Origin: Glandiceps talaboti
Lineage: Eukaryota > Hemichordata > Enteropneusta > Spengelidae
Direction of reading: 5' to 3'
NCBI RefSeq assembly: GCF_964340395.1
Contig: NC_135562.1
Location: 17,128,985-17,171,484, forward strand
DNA: 42,500 nt
Below the pieces are notes generated by a model. The model saw only the letters and a list, made by a program, of their open reading frames with translations, searched no databases and was not told the origin of the DNA. This document shows positions 10,827-22,188 of the stretch, piece after piece. Every line of letters begins with the position of its first letter. Position 1 is the stretch's first letter. Both the position numbers and the translations under genes were made by a program.

Positions 10827-10876
10827 CCAAGACAAGTGTTTGGGCCAGACCAGAGGAGACTTACAGTAGATTTCGT

Positions 10877-11114
10877 CTTAGCTTGCAAATGCTATTAAAC
10901 CATGTCCATATCTCAAGATCAATGAGACTGATAGTACGTATGGTTGTATGGACACAAAAAAGATAACAAACACCCCTTACATATATACTGTCTGCTCTGT
11001 ACAACTGCACATGTTTTCATTATCATGGAATGTATATGCATTTTATTGTGTCTATCTCAACATGAATCCTTGTGATCAGTTTGATACCTCGTCTAATAGC
11101 ATTTGCAAGCTAAG
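10877..11114. repeat. 238-bp segment bounded by perfect 21-bp inverted repeat
   Basis: The segment starts CTTAGCTTGCAAATGCTATT and ends with the exact complement at 11094-11114; all 21 positions match. Such a long exact match about 200 bp apart is unlikely by chance and suggests a small TIR element. I find no convincing target-site duplication, and the interior does not fold. A 61-codon open frame inside is not recognisable. Confidence 0.5.
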
Positions 11115-12265
11115 AAGGAAACCCCAGTATTAGTCTACGACAAATGAACGATTTTGATCAACAAATACATAGTATTGCTCTTGTCCTGTCCGTCAGTGGA
11201 CGCCAAGAATGATACAGTGTATTTATTGTCAGAACTAATTCTTCGAAGACTGGGAGGTTGTGTCTAGTCGGTACCGTCAAAGAGTATTTCAAAGACCCGC
11301 CACTGAAGAACTATTGTCCAGATAAAAGCAAACGGGAATTAGGAGATGTAGCGGTTGTTAACATAGCTTGGCATGAGGAAAAAAAACACACATAACAGGA
11401 ACCAATTCTAATGGATATAATACATTAAAACTACAATTCCACACACTGGCGAAATTTGAATCCAGAAATAACAGCCATCACAAGTGTTATCGTTTCCAAA
11501 TATATCTAAAATATGACATTCAGCGCTCCTACGGTCAAAGTTACTAACCTTTGTGTAAGTTATATGGTAGTTATATTGCGATTATAACAAACAGTTGGCA
11601 CTTAGGTGTAATGTAGACTGACATATCATATCATATCATACATACATAAAGTTACAAGTCGACGTTTCGACGCCAGTGGTGAACTTGACAATCAACATTT
11701 AGTGATTTAAGTGGGTGAATATCCCCAAGCCATTGTAATTTTATTGCTAGCTTGTCAATCAATTTGATTGATAAGTAGAAGTGTCTAATTCCTTACTATC
11801 AAGTATCATTCTATTGATAACTTAGAGAAGCTTTGATGACCACTGACTTTGCACTGACAAGATCCGAATACACTCATATCGTGATTAGACACCCGTGCCT
11901 GCAGATGACATGGTTTGATCTAGCTAGCAGTGCCTAGCTATATTGATTAAGAACACTGAATTGCAGAGTCTCATTTTTCAAGTGACGCACTTTAAGACGT
12001 TTCCTCTACATCATAAAATTATCACAAAGATTGATTAATTTGACTTGTGGTATAACAAATATTCTTGTTACCATGTTAACAACTGAATATATGAATAAAA
12101 CAACACGACACACAATAACATATATACTAATAGTAATTTTGAAATGAAGGAATGAACGTACATCACCAACGTGAAGTGTTGCTTTTGTCTGTACTCGGTA
12201 AAATCACGAGAGAGACGAGGGGAAGGATGATCACTGTACTGTGTTTGAACATCCATAATTTCTTC
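11115..12265. other. gene-free stretch
   Basis: About 1.15 kb with no supported gene. A short (CATAT)n run lies at about 11620-11642. Otherwise unique. Confidence 0.45.
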
Positions 12266-12327
12266 GTGTTATGTTATGTTATGTTATATTATGTTATGTT
12301 ATGTTATGTTGTGCTATATTATGTTGT
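12266..12327. repeat. (TTATG)n pentanucleotide, short array
   Basis: About 12 copies of TTATG with a few TTATA and TTGTG variants; same motif as the array at 3991-4184. Confidence 0.9.
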
Positions 12328-12388
12328 GCATTAGTGTTCTTTCTTTATAATGTTTTATAAAATCTTATAAAAAAACAGCTGTTTGCCA

Positions 12389-12389
12389 C

Positions 12390-12426
<37 letters not shown>

Positions 12427-12487
12427 GCATGTCTGCATGTATGCATGTATGTATGTATGTATGTATGTATGTATGTATGTATGTATG
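12389..12487. repeat. compound (CTGT)n-(ATGT)n microsatellite
   Basis: About 10 copies of CTGT followed by about 14 copies of ATGT, with a short mixed junction (CTGCATGTCTGCATGTATGC). Confidence 0.95.
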
Positions 12488-13530
12488 TTACAGTTTGTCT
12501 GTCGGTCCGTCTCTCTGATGTCAGGCCATCAGATTACCCGTTCGTATGCCAGAATGTCTGTAAACGTGTTCATTCCTTCCGCTTTTCGATCAACGTTTCG
12601 ATCAAAGAACCCGAATTCTAGTGACCATAAGTTTGAAAAAAGAATGAAACCAGACAAGGTAAAGTAGGCAATAAAAATTGAGTCACGAATATTGTGATAG
12701 TACGTGACTGGGTTAAAAAGAACACACTGATGTTCATTGTATGCGGTTGTTATTAGAAGCATCATGCACTGTTCTAAAAGTGACATGCGATAAATGAAAA
12801 AGACATCACAAACACAGATGCATTCAGATACTCTTTAGTATGACAGGTGCCGTCATTAAAACTCTAATCCAGCTGGGACAAGAAAGGACACGGTCTTACC
12901 TTAAAGTGCGGTCTCCGTTATGGCAAGTATTGTCTTTGAAGGACGGAAGCTGCGCAAGTAATGAAAAGGCAAACAACTTAACGCTGTCGTACTATGCAAA
13001 GTTTAACATTGTGGTTTGAGACTGTGGGAAGTTGGTGATTAGAACGATGATAAGATGAGAATTAATACGATTCAGGTAATGGGTGAACCGTTCCTTACAC
13101 TGCGATAATCATCATCAGACACGGCAAGCAGAGAAGCTGTAATTGAGTTATCCTCAACGAGGTCACGGAGGGCAGAAGTGATCTTTCGCTTGGTGTAACT
13201 TATACTTGCAAAGGAAGTATGCATCGGGGACTGATTTTCGCTTTTAAAAGTGTCACTTCAAATAGTTCAGAAATTTTCCACGTGTAAACGGGTACCAAGA
13301 CATTACTCAACTTACTTAAGGGGTTGTCACCTACTTAGTCTTAACATTAATGCCGACTGTCTCTTTAACTTTCCTGTTTAGCATTCAAAATATCGACACT
13401 GTATGAAACGTTATTTTGTTTCTTTGAAATTTAACAATCTTTTTAGAGACGTCTCCTAAAAGCGACAGGGAGTCTGTCTACATTGAAAACACATGTATGT
13501 ATACATTTACACTTTGTTTCAAATTGGCTG
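12488..13530. other. gene-free stretch
   Basis: Unique DNA with no supported gene or repeat family. Confidence 0.45.
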
Positions 13531-13575
13531 ATCTCTCTCTCTCTCTCTGTCTCTCTCTCTCTGTCTCTCTCTCTG
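13531..13575. repeat. (CT)n with GT interruptions
   Basis: A pyrimidine tract of CTCTCT runs interrupted by CTGT. Confidence 0.9.
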
Positions 13576-15316
13576 CATGATTTCATATTGGTAATACGTT
13601 AACAAATATTTCCATTTTTTCGAAACTATATTTTGAGGTATTGTACGTTTTTATTTAAGATTACAAAAATATAAACATTAATAGTTTATTTTACAAAGGC
13701 TTTTCTCAATTACACCTTTCCACTGTAAAACGAGCAGAATTGTGATGAAATGTTCAATAGCCTGAGTGGAGAAGTTAAAGTACAAACAATATTCAAGTAC
13801 ACAAACGTTTCCTTAAACATACAACTCGGCAGAGTTACGGTAGAGTTAGAGGACGCTCTCTCTATTCTCTCTTACTTAAACTTTGACGCTACCCTCGAAC
13901 TCTTTAAGAAGACAGACTTGTCAATCGAAATACAATTTTATAAACTTTGATTCCCTACGTAACGTCTTATAAGTTAAAATGAATAAATTAGATTTCAAAA
14001 AAATTGTATTAATCCATTTTTATGTGTTAACGTCAAAATTTTACTTTTTAGATTATTAGATTTTAAACGTCACACAAACAAAATGATTATACCAGCATCT
14101 TATGAGGTCATCAAATATATGCTGATTCGATGTGTTAATAACCATAATACTAAATTTTGGAAATAATTTTTGACATTTCTGACATAACGATTACGTTTAG
14201 GTATTTTCAGGGAGTAATGTCGACTCATATCGTTTAGAAAGCTTCAATCAAAATATTATCGGATTGACTGCGGTGATGTTAAAACTTTCTCGCTAATGAA
14301 GCACATCACGACTTAATTGTGAGGTTAGAGAAGCAGATTGAACCTCACTGTAACTTTTTAATTGATGATTTAATCTTCAGGACAATAAAATGTTCCCAAG
14401 TTTCTATTTAAAGTTATAATCTCTAAATATTATGAAAATCATTTCCATCTGCACACAGGAAATGAATACACACAACAGTACTATATTAAAACAAGGCAAG
14501 CGATACATTGTGAGTTCACAATGTCTTATAAAATCTTGCCTGTTAAACAAGATAAGATACATAAATGTCAATCACTTTTACTTATCAGTATTGACTTGGC
14601 ATCGATCCACAATTAAGTGGAAGTGATGTATGGGCCTTGCTAGGACACTTCCCTTGAGCATATTGCTGACTGTTTATGTTGTTATGCAATGACAATTACA
14701 GTAGAAACAGTCGGATTTTTAACGGAAGTTCCCTAGGAGGCACACACGCCACTTCCGCATGTTAGGAACGATGAAATCTCCTTACTGACGAGTGTAAGTT
14801 AAACTAGTGCATTGTAAGTAGTTCAACTTTCATGTTGATATTGAATATATTGAATTCGCAAGGTATCCCCCCCCCCAACTTTACGTTTTTACAGATAGCC
14901 ATGCAATTGGTTGGTAAGCATCTCATGCCCACTATCACATAAGGCCACAGGGAACAGGAGGATTTAGATATGTTTTTGACTTTTTATGTTTAATAAAAGA
15001 CGATACTTTAAAGGGAAACGCTTCTCCTGGAAATAAAGACATTTTCATAGACTACACATTCTGGAGAGTCATTTCATCATTTTTACATCATCTATAATTA
15101 TTTGCAATTTTAGAGAAATGTCAAGTTGATCAAGTGCCTTTATAGGGTATCTTTGCTATGGACTATCGAATAAAGGGAGTCTGCAGAAACGATGTTTTCA
15201 ATAGTTGCCATACCAAGTAATCATGGCAGCTGTTTTGCACTGAAGTTGTCTGGCATTTCTGTACTCATGAATATTCAGTGTGCAACCATTGAATACATTT
15301 CATCTTCTAATCAATA
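13576..15316. other. gene-free stretch with an unassigned short open frame
   Basis: About 1.7 kb. The 66-codon plus-strand frame at 13750-13950 has a balanced, non-repetitive composition (FNSLSGEVKVQTIFKY..., many acidic and hydrophobic residues) but matches no family I know and lacks supporting exons. A C run lies at 14867-14876. Nothing else is supported. Confidence 0.4.
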
Positions 15317-15582
15317 ATGGTTAACCAACACATCTAAATCAACCTTATTAACCAACATATCTAAATCAACCATGGTTAACCAACATAGTTAAATCAACAC
15401 ATGGTACACATGGTATAATAGACGCATTTAAATCAATCGTTATTAACCGACACACAATCAACCATGGCTAACCAACATAGCTAAATCAACCAACCAACAA
15501 ATCCAAATCAACCATTGTTGACCAACATATCTAAATTAAGCATAGTTAACAAAGATTTAAATCAACCATTATATAGCTAAGT
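15317..15582 (+). repeat. 28-bp tandem array, left arm of second opposed pair
   Basis: About nine or ten degenerate copies of a unit of about 28 bp with the core TTAACCAACATAGCTAAATC followed by AACCATGG. The repeat decays towards both ends. The same unit is found in reverse orientation at 17256-17570, so the two arrays are inverted arms separated by about 1.67 kb that includes a large microsatellite. Confidence 0.75.
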
Positions 15583-16526
15583 AAAAGAAAACCCAAAACA
15601 AATAGTAAAAATAAAACATTCTAAAGTCAACTGATTCAAACTATGCGTGATAACCCATAATATTTGTGGCTAAAATAATAAGATTATAATATATAGTTGC
15701 GATTGGATGCAAGTCACAGCAAGAATGGAAAGTTTGGAAACAAACTTTTCAGGTCAATTATCTCCAAAAACCTCTATTCAGCGATTCCTCTCCTTTTCGC
15801 TGCTTGATTAATTTTCACAGTATTAGTGTGTGTGAGTTGTTCCCTAATATCGATTTAGCTATCCTATGCTAATACCTACAAACTGATACTTTCACTCTGA
15901 TAACTTCTCCTGGGCACAACAAGGTATTCATTATTTGGTGTTAATCTGACAAAGAGAGAAAGCAATGACCTGCCAGCTGCGAACACATGCCTGCAAATGA
16001 GTTGATTTTCAAGATGTCAGGTTGGTTTTCTCATGGCTAATAAGGACTGGATTCGTTATGTCCCCGCAGGGCGAGCACAGTCTTTAACCAACATAGCAAT
16101 CGTAATTTGAAAACCCTCTAATTATCGCCGAATCAGGGAACGGACAATGCAGCTTAGTAAAGTCGGAATTAGGCAAATCAACCAATCCGGTATGAATAAA
16201 AAGGATTCAATTTCGACGGATCACGAAGTCATGATGAGGAAAGATGGAAACACGGCTTTCCTGACACATTTATACCTAGAGTCTTTATTTTGTTAAACAC
16301 CCTGGGGGTTTGTCTAATCGCTTTCCAGAAACACTGCTGTAAACATTCTTTGAACGAGCCCTTTCGGCAATAGAAAAGAAGTCTAACTTGAATAACGTAT
16401 AGTTTGAAAAGCTTGTTCTCGACGCTCAAAACATCAGATTATGCCAGAACTTGTTTCTAGTCTTAATATTGTTGTGTAACTTTAGATATATTACCGTATT
16501 TGTGTCTATAGTTATTTACGTCATAT
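15583..16526. other. gene-free spacer between opposed arrays
   Basis: About 940 bp of unique DNA inside the opposed 28-bp arrays. No gene or transposase fragment is recognisable. Confidence 0.45.
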
Positions 16527-16630
16527 TGTGTGTGTATGTGTGTGTGAGCATGTCTGTCTGTCTGTCAGTATGTCTGTCAGTATGTATGTATGTATGTATG
16601 TATGTATGTATGTATGTATGTATGTATGTA

Positions 16631-16666
<36 letters not shown>

Positions 16667-16866
16667 AGTATGTATGTATGTATGTATGTATGTATGTATG
16701 TATGTATGTATGAATGTATGTATGTATGTACATACGTACGTACGTACGTACGTGTGTGTGTGTATGTATGTATGTATGTATGTATGTATGTATGTATGTA
16801 TGTATGTGTGTGTGTGTATGTATGTATGTATGTATGTATGTATGTATGTATGTATGTGTGTGTGTA

Positions 16867-16901
<35 letters not shown>

Positions 16902-16952
16902 ATGTATGTATGTATGTATGTATGTATGTAGTACATACGTGTGTGTGTGTGT
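16527..16952. repeat. 425-bp compound microsatellite (TGTA/TGTC/TACG/TG)n
   Basis: A long compound array in the order TG-rich start, CTGT, ATGT, CTGT (about 16632-16665), ATGT, a short TACG block (about 16730-16750), then alternating ATGT and TG blocks. Overlapping pseudo-frames on both strands (MYVCMYVC and HTYIHTYI types) are products of the 4-base period. The TACG block is palindromic and the TG blocks are alternating purine-pyrimidine. Confidence 0.95.
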
Positions 16953-17255
16953 ATTGAAAGCTTGTTTCCTGTACTTATTTCAACACAGACAACATTAAGT
17001 TCGGATGAACTTTAACCATGTGAACACAGAACGTTCTGTAATGCACTGCGTTATCTGGGTCATCGATCAATAAATGAACTTGGACAAGAGGAAATCCTTA
17101 TCATACTGTGAAGCAGATGAGGAAGTCATGCATGAGTCATGCTTTGTGTTCTAGTTAACCCCTAGATTACCTGTATAGTTATAGCTTTATCCTATGACTC
17201 AGCTAACAGGGCAACAAGTAAGTATACAACCACATCAACTTTAGTAAGTTAGATT
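16953..17255. other. gene-free spacer
   Basis: About 300 bp of unique DNA between the microsatellite and the right array. Nothing recognised. Confidence 0.45.
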
Positions 17256-17570
17256 ATCGGTTGGTTTGGTGAACCAAATAGCTGTGTTGTGTAAACCATC
17301 ATTTAGCTATGTTGGTTAACCATGGTTAATTTAGCTATGTTGGTCACCCATCGTTAGCTTAACTTTGTTGGTTATCTATGGTTGATGATTTAGCTATGGT
17401 GGTTAACCATTGCTTATTTAGCTTTATTGCTGTACCAGGGTTGATTCAGCTCTGTCGGATAAAGAAAAGGTTGGTTTAGCTGTATTGGTTGATCATGGAT
17501 GATTCAGCTTTGTTGGTAACTATGCTCAATTTGTCTGTGTTGATTATCCATGATTGAATTGGTTATGTTT
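17256..17570 (-). repeat. 28-bp tandem array, right arm (inverted)
   Basis: About eleven degenerate copies of the reverse complement of the 15317-15582 unit; on the plus strand the core reads GGTTAACCATGGTTAATTTA followed by GCTATGTT. Copies at about 17310-17340 are the best preserved. Confidence 0.75.
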
Positions 17571-18574
17571 CTTAAAAAAAGCTCTTCCAGATGACGCAAT
17601 ACAATACCCCTTAATGAACCTGTCATATCTTCAGTAGTCAGATTTGTTTAAATATGATAGTCAGCGTTTCCAATGTCTTCGAGTTGTTTAGTCTTGTATT
17701 ATATTTTACCAATATAAACACCTTTCATAATACAACACAGGGAATCACTAGATGACTACATATAACACATTCGTTGAATGGATCTGTAACCTTCTTTTTG
17801 CTACGTACATTTAATCCACATTCATGAAAGTGACTCATCAGTGCGTGTTTCTATTAACCCTTCTTCCAACTTTAATGTAAAATCAAACAAATGTCTGGAA
17901 GCTAGGCGTCCAAAGAAAAAGCTATTTTCTTAACTGATAGGTCAATTGAAATTGGCGAACGGGTAAGTTCTCCAGGAGCAATTTCTCTAATATATAATTC
18001 AAATTCACCATTTACAATGCGACCTTGGCCATGGATGAGGTAGACGAGTTTTCACAACAGTTTTGTCATTTTGTGCGAACAAGGTATGCAACTAATTAAA
18101 TCATATACTTCTCGTGATTGTGTTCTATCCCAAGCTATAGCTGACCCCCTTCGTCTTCTTCCTTTTTCCCTCCAAACTATTAATACATGTTATTCATCAG
18201 TAGCACATAAATGATTGACATGACCGACGGTGTTGAAAGGATCTTATTTTTGTTGAAATCAACAAACGAAGCTCTTGTTTGTAATTTCTTTACGCCTACG
18301 TTTTGTTAAAATTACAGAAAATGGTTTCTGTATTTATCAATTGAAAATTAAATTGTTTACATTTTTGTCGATTCAATACATCTAATATTTATTCTGTGAA
18401 TGAATGGCTGTTATTCAAAAAGCTGTCTACACTTTCTATTCTGTTCATACATTGAAATGAAAAACCTTAACACATTTAAAAGTTGTACAGCAAGCCTTGA
18501 TTTGACAGGTTGACTGGCTTCATTAATTCGAACACTGATTTCCTTATCTAGACTGAACGCAAACACCCAAGCTC
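17571..18574. other. gene-free stretch
   Basis: About 1 kb; no feature supported. Confidence 0.45.
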
Positions 18575-18945
18575 AAGTTCACGGTCGATATGAAACGGGG
18601 ACAAATTACCACATTGATTATGTGAAGCATTTTATGAAAAAAATAATAACTCAATTAAAATGAAATTGATTTTTCGTCACATAAAAATGAAGCTGAAGGT
18701 CAAGATCAGGGTCGAAGGGAAGCTGTCACAAATTACCAATCTACATGCATATAACATTTCTCAAAATTAATAACTCAATTAAGATTGAAATTATTTTTCT
18801 CCTTTAAATCGAAATTGATTAACAAATAACATAATCAGAGAGGCTGACGCGATCTTGTGATTTGAAGCAAGTTGCTAATCTATATTGCATTTATTGAATA
18901 TTGAAAGACTATTAATATGAAATTAACAGAGAAAATCACGTGACA
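18575..18945. repeat. ~125-bp degenerate tandem repeat, ~3 copies
   Basis: Phrases recur at a spacing of about 124-139 bp: ACAAATTACC at 18601 and 18728 (and a degraded GCAAGTTGCTAATC at about 18867); AATAACTCAATTAA at 18645 and 18769; a preceding AAGCTGAAGGTCAAG-like segment. Segments with stacked AAGGTCA motifs are common in invertebrate minisatellites. The third copy is strongly diverged. Confidence 0.65.
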
Positions 18946-19565
18946 TATGCCAGAAATACGCGCAAGGCAAACCAATTAATTTCTATTCCATTGTTTGACC
19001 TTTGACTTGCTCAAAAAAAAGGTATGCTGTAAGGTCAGGGACAGGGAGGCAATGATAAATTAGGTAGAGATTGATTTTAAATCTTTTGGTGGAATTGACA
19101 AGCGACTGAAATTAGACACGTGTGACTAAACGTGGTGATATACATTCTGTTAACGATGTTAACTTAAGACGATGTACATAGATCGTTCGACAAGGGATCA
19201 TGCAACCAGTAAAATATGAGGCGATATAACATCCTAGAAGATGAATCAAAGATACTGGCTATGCAATCAGACAACAATCTTGTAATTGTAAAAACGCACG
19301 GGACACACAAAATGAGTTATCAACCATTCGGGCTGATCTCAATGATCCATGTCGTTTGACAAATACAGAATGATTTGTTTCCATTAACGTTTTCCACATT
19401 TTAATGTTCCGTATTTGCTCTGTTACTAAGACAAAAAGGGGGACTTTGAAGGTGGTTTTATTAAAATGTTTCAGGCTAACTTTTAAGGATATAGAAATGT
19501 CGCCATGGATATTGAATTGAAAGTACTGTTATGACGTCATCAGTTTAGGAATCGACTCTTTCTGT
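18946..19565. other. gene-free stretch
   Basis: About 620 bp of unique DNA with no supported feature. Confidence 0.45.
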
Positions 19566-19660
19566 CACTCGCTCGCTCGCTCGCTCGCTCACTCACTCAC
19601 TCACTCACTCACTCACTCACTCACTCACTCACTCACTCAATTAAGCCACTCACTCAATTA
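19566..19660. repeat. (GCTC)n-(ACTC)n microsatellite
   Basis: About five GCTC units followed by about 12 ACTC units, then a duplicated CACTCACTCAATTAAGC phrase. Confidence 0.95.
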
Positions 19661-20560
19661 AGCATTGCCCTTGTATAATAAATATAAGAATAGGAATTCT
19701 GGGAAGAATTTACAAATATGAGAAATATAATTGGAAACTTAAGAATAAGGGGAGAAGAACAGTATCTGAAGGAGGAGGGGGGGGGGGCGGTATCTGAGTA
19801 TGGGACAAAGTTCAGGAGGGGGTGGTATCTGAACGGAAAGGAATGTAGGGTGTTTAAACGAGGGAAGGAGGCTTGTATTTGAATTGAATAATGGCTAGGA
19901 TTGTGTACGGTGACAATCAGGGAAGGGTCAATTACCAATTGTTATTATCACAAAGAGTACATTTTAATGTGCAGCTAAAAGTACAGTGTCAACGTCGAAT
20001 ATTGATTTGGAGAAGTATACGCAACAACACATCAAATGAAATATAACCGGAGTGAAAGTACCATACCTTCGTCACTTTTACGATACTTTTGTAAACTAAA
20101 TAAACCCTCGTCCATTTCCTCATCACTCTGTGAAAATGCACACATTTTACATTAACCGACAACTCTTAAAGTTTCGTGATTGAATGATAAAGACGTTACA
20201 AAAGGAAAAGGAAATTGGAAGTCCGGACAAGAAATTACCTTAGACAGGCTCGGTATTACCGATAATTACAGTACAAACTGACAACGGGACAATCTAGACG
20301 TTTCATCGAGGAATTAACACCAGATTGACCCGAAGTGGTTTATCTCCGTTGTGGTTGTCTGGTGGAATTTCCCTCTGGCTCATCAGTGAAGCACTGATTT
20401 GAAGAAGATTGGAAACCCCATACAAGAATATTAATACTAGGGTAGGATACAAAAGAAACACGGTCTTTTGTAGCTTTGGAATCAACACTCGAATTAAGTC
20501 GGAAATTTTAGTACTCTTCCAATTTCCGTGAGGTTGATCATGCTCTCAAGTTGGTATATA
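19661..20560. other. gene-free stretch with purine-rich patch
   Basis: No supported gene. A G-rich patch at 19765-19865 repeats the phrase GGTATCTGA three times with adjacent G runs; it may be a small degenerate minisatellite. Confidence 0.4.
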
Positions 20561-21030
20561 ACTCACAGACTCTAAGAGGAATTCTCCCTGATTATACGAA
20601 CGTAAAGTCGTAAAACTGATAGAAAAATTAAGAGTGAACGACCATAATAAATCTCAAGAAATGAGCTCGTCTAATAACCTACCTATTAGGTAATCATTCC
20701 TTTCAATCCACTGTTCTGTTCGCTTATCGTGCTCGCCGTTTGGAGCAATAGAAAGCCAAGGCTTAAATTTGCGATACTTAAATAAAACGTAATGGCGCTT
20801 GTCAAATTATTACGGGCAGGAGGATCGTGCTTTGCAATCAAATTACGTCAAAAGCGGGACAATCTTCTTGGAGAGTTTAATAATTCCTCGTCGTGAATTA
20901 CGGAGATTGCTTTAACGCCTTCTGCTGTTCACACACGTCGGTTGCTTTGATAAACGATGCGAAGAAACTTTACCTCAGTTGAAGGGACTTTAACTAACTT
21001 ACACTTCGGTCAATTTAGACATGTAATTTA
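20561..21030. other. candidate conserved non-coding segment (weak)
   Basis: This stretch has a more complex composition than its surroundings, with no low-complexity sequence, several TAAT cores (for example CAAATTATTACG near 20805) and stop codons in all frames. That is the look of homeodomain-rich non-coding elements in animals, but base composition is the only evidence. No target gene is visible in the window. Confidence 0.2.
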
Positions 21031-21699
21031 TCAAAATAACCAACTTATAATATGGAAATATAATTAAAATTGATCGGGAGGTGAGGATCGATTAGGAACA
21101 AAGTCAGCGCGAAAACAGATGAAAATTGACGGGTTCTGATGTGATCGTGTACGGTAATCAATCACGGTGGTAGCCGTGGTAACCCTTGCTCGGTGACGGT
21201 TGGGATCTAAGCCATGTTACGCCAATCTATAGGTGTGAATCCATCAATGGAAGCTTTTCTCACTAACTGATTAATTGGAATTTTTAATACGACAAGGTCT
21301 GACTTCTGCTACTTAATGTTATCTAGTTCACACTTTTCTAAATGGCGTGAAAAAAAGTTGCTGATGAGAAAAAGTTAATGCGCAGGGAAACTGGTCGTTA
21401 CTGATCAGGTTGCCTCGGCCTGGTTAAATCATTTATCTCTTTTTTCTGAGTAGTTCTGTATGTTTTGTCTGTATCGTTATATTGATATTCACCCCTTTTT
21501 CTTCAGTGTGTCTGCAATGTGTTGAGCATGTTTTCGCTTCTGATATTACACGTGTGATATTAATTACAGCTCTAAAAACAAAGTAAGCTCCCTAACTGAG
21601 TGTTCTCTTAATACCATCCAAGCTGCGAAAAAGGAGATGAAATGGGCTCGGCTGTCATTTAGGAAATAAATAAAATGTCTTTTATCAAAATGTTGTTAG
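21031..21699. other. gene-free stretch
   Basis: Unique DNA; no supported feature. Confidence 0.45.
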
Positions 21700-21825
21700 T
21701 TAGTTCATATATAACGCTTTCCAAAGCTGTGCTCAAAGCACTTTACAATTATTGCCCCTGGCACCGATCAATATCAGCACTACGTAACGATACATAACAT
21801 TTCTTCAACTCCCAGGGGAGCATAT
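21700..21825. repeat. dispersed-repeat fragment (AACGCTTTCC...AAAGCACTTTACAA type)
   Basis: The segment reads AACGCTTTCCAAAGCTGTGC, then TCAAAGCACTTTACAATTA, a CCCCTGGC phrase and, at the end, CCCAGGGGAGCAT. I recognise this arrangement as resembling a dispersed repeat (often in SINE or LINE tails) common in marine-invertebrate genomes, from memory and not from a search. CCCCTGG and CCCAGGGG are complementary and may form a stem. Only one copy is in this window. Confidence 0.45.
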
Positions 21826-22079
21826 GTGTATCCTGTAGAAGAGAGTGTGTTTAATACATTCACATTGCAACCTCTATCCTACCAGGTCCTCAGTGATACA
21901 GCTGGCTTGACTGAGACACACAGGTTCTTCAATATGTTGCTCAAGTTAGAATCGGTTGTCAATTTAAGATTCGTCACTGTCTTTTTAGCAAAGAATCTCT
22001 ATAAAAAGGATACACTAGATTTCTTGGGTACCCTACGTTGCGGATGTAAAAAATGCTTTATTTGTTATTTTAGTTAGGT
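21826..22079. other. gene-free stretch
   Basis: An 83-codon open frame runs here without recognisable domains. It ends next to a dispersed repeat and is probably chance. Confidence 0.4.
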
Positions 22080-22188
22080 GTAAAAAAAATTATGTGGTTC
22101 CGATTACATTCAATTTTAAAATAGGTGGGGTAGGTAGATCTTTCATTTTTTTTTCATGTGTGAGTGACTAGTTCATGTTTTTCATTGA
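22080..22188 (+). repeat. dispersed repeat family 3, copy 1
   Basis: About 110 bp that matches 39046-39170 on the same strand, including GTGGTTCCGATTACA, ATAGGTGGGGTAGGTAGA, a T-rich tract and GTGACT-GTTCATG. The shared block follows an A-rich run (TAAAAAAAA). Probably a fragment of a retroelement or SINE; family not assigned. Confidence 0.65.

Noticed and set aside
16451-16998. 168-codon and other cysteine/tyrosine-rich or histidine/threonine-rich frames
   Set aside because: Entirely within an ATGT/CTGT/TG microsatellite; open on both strands in several frames.
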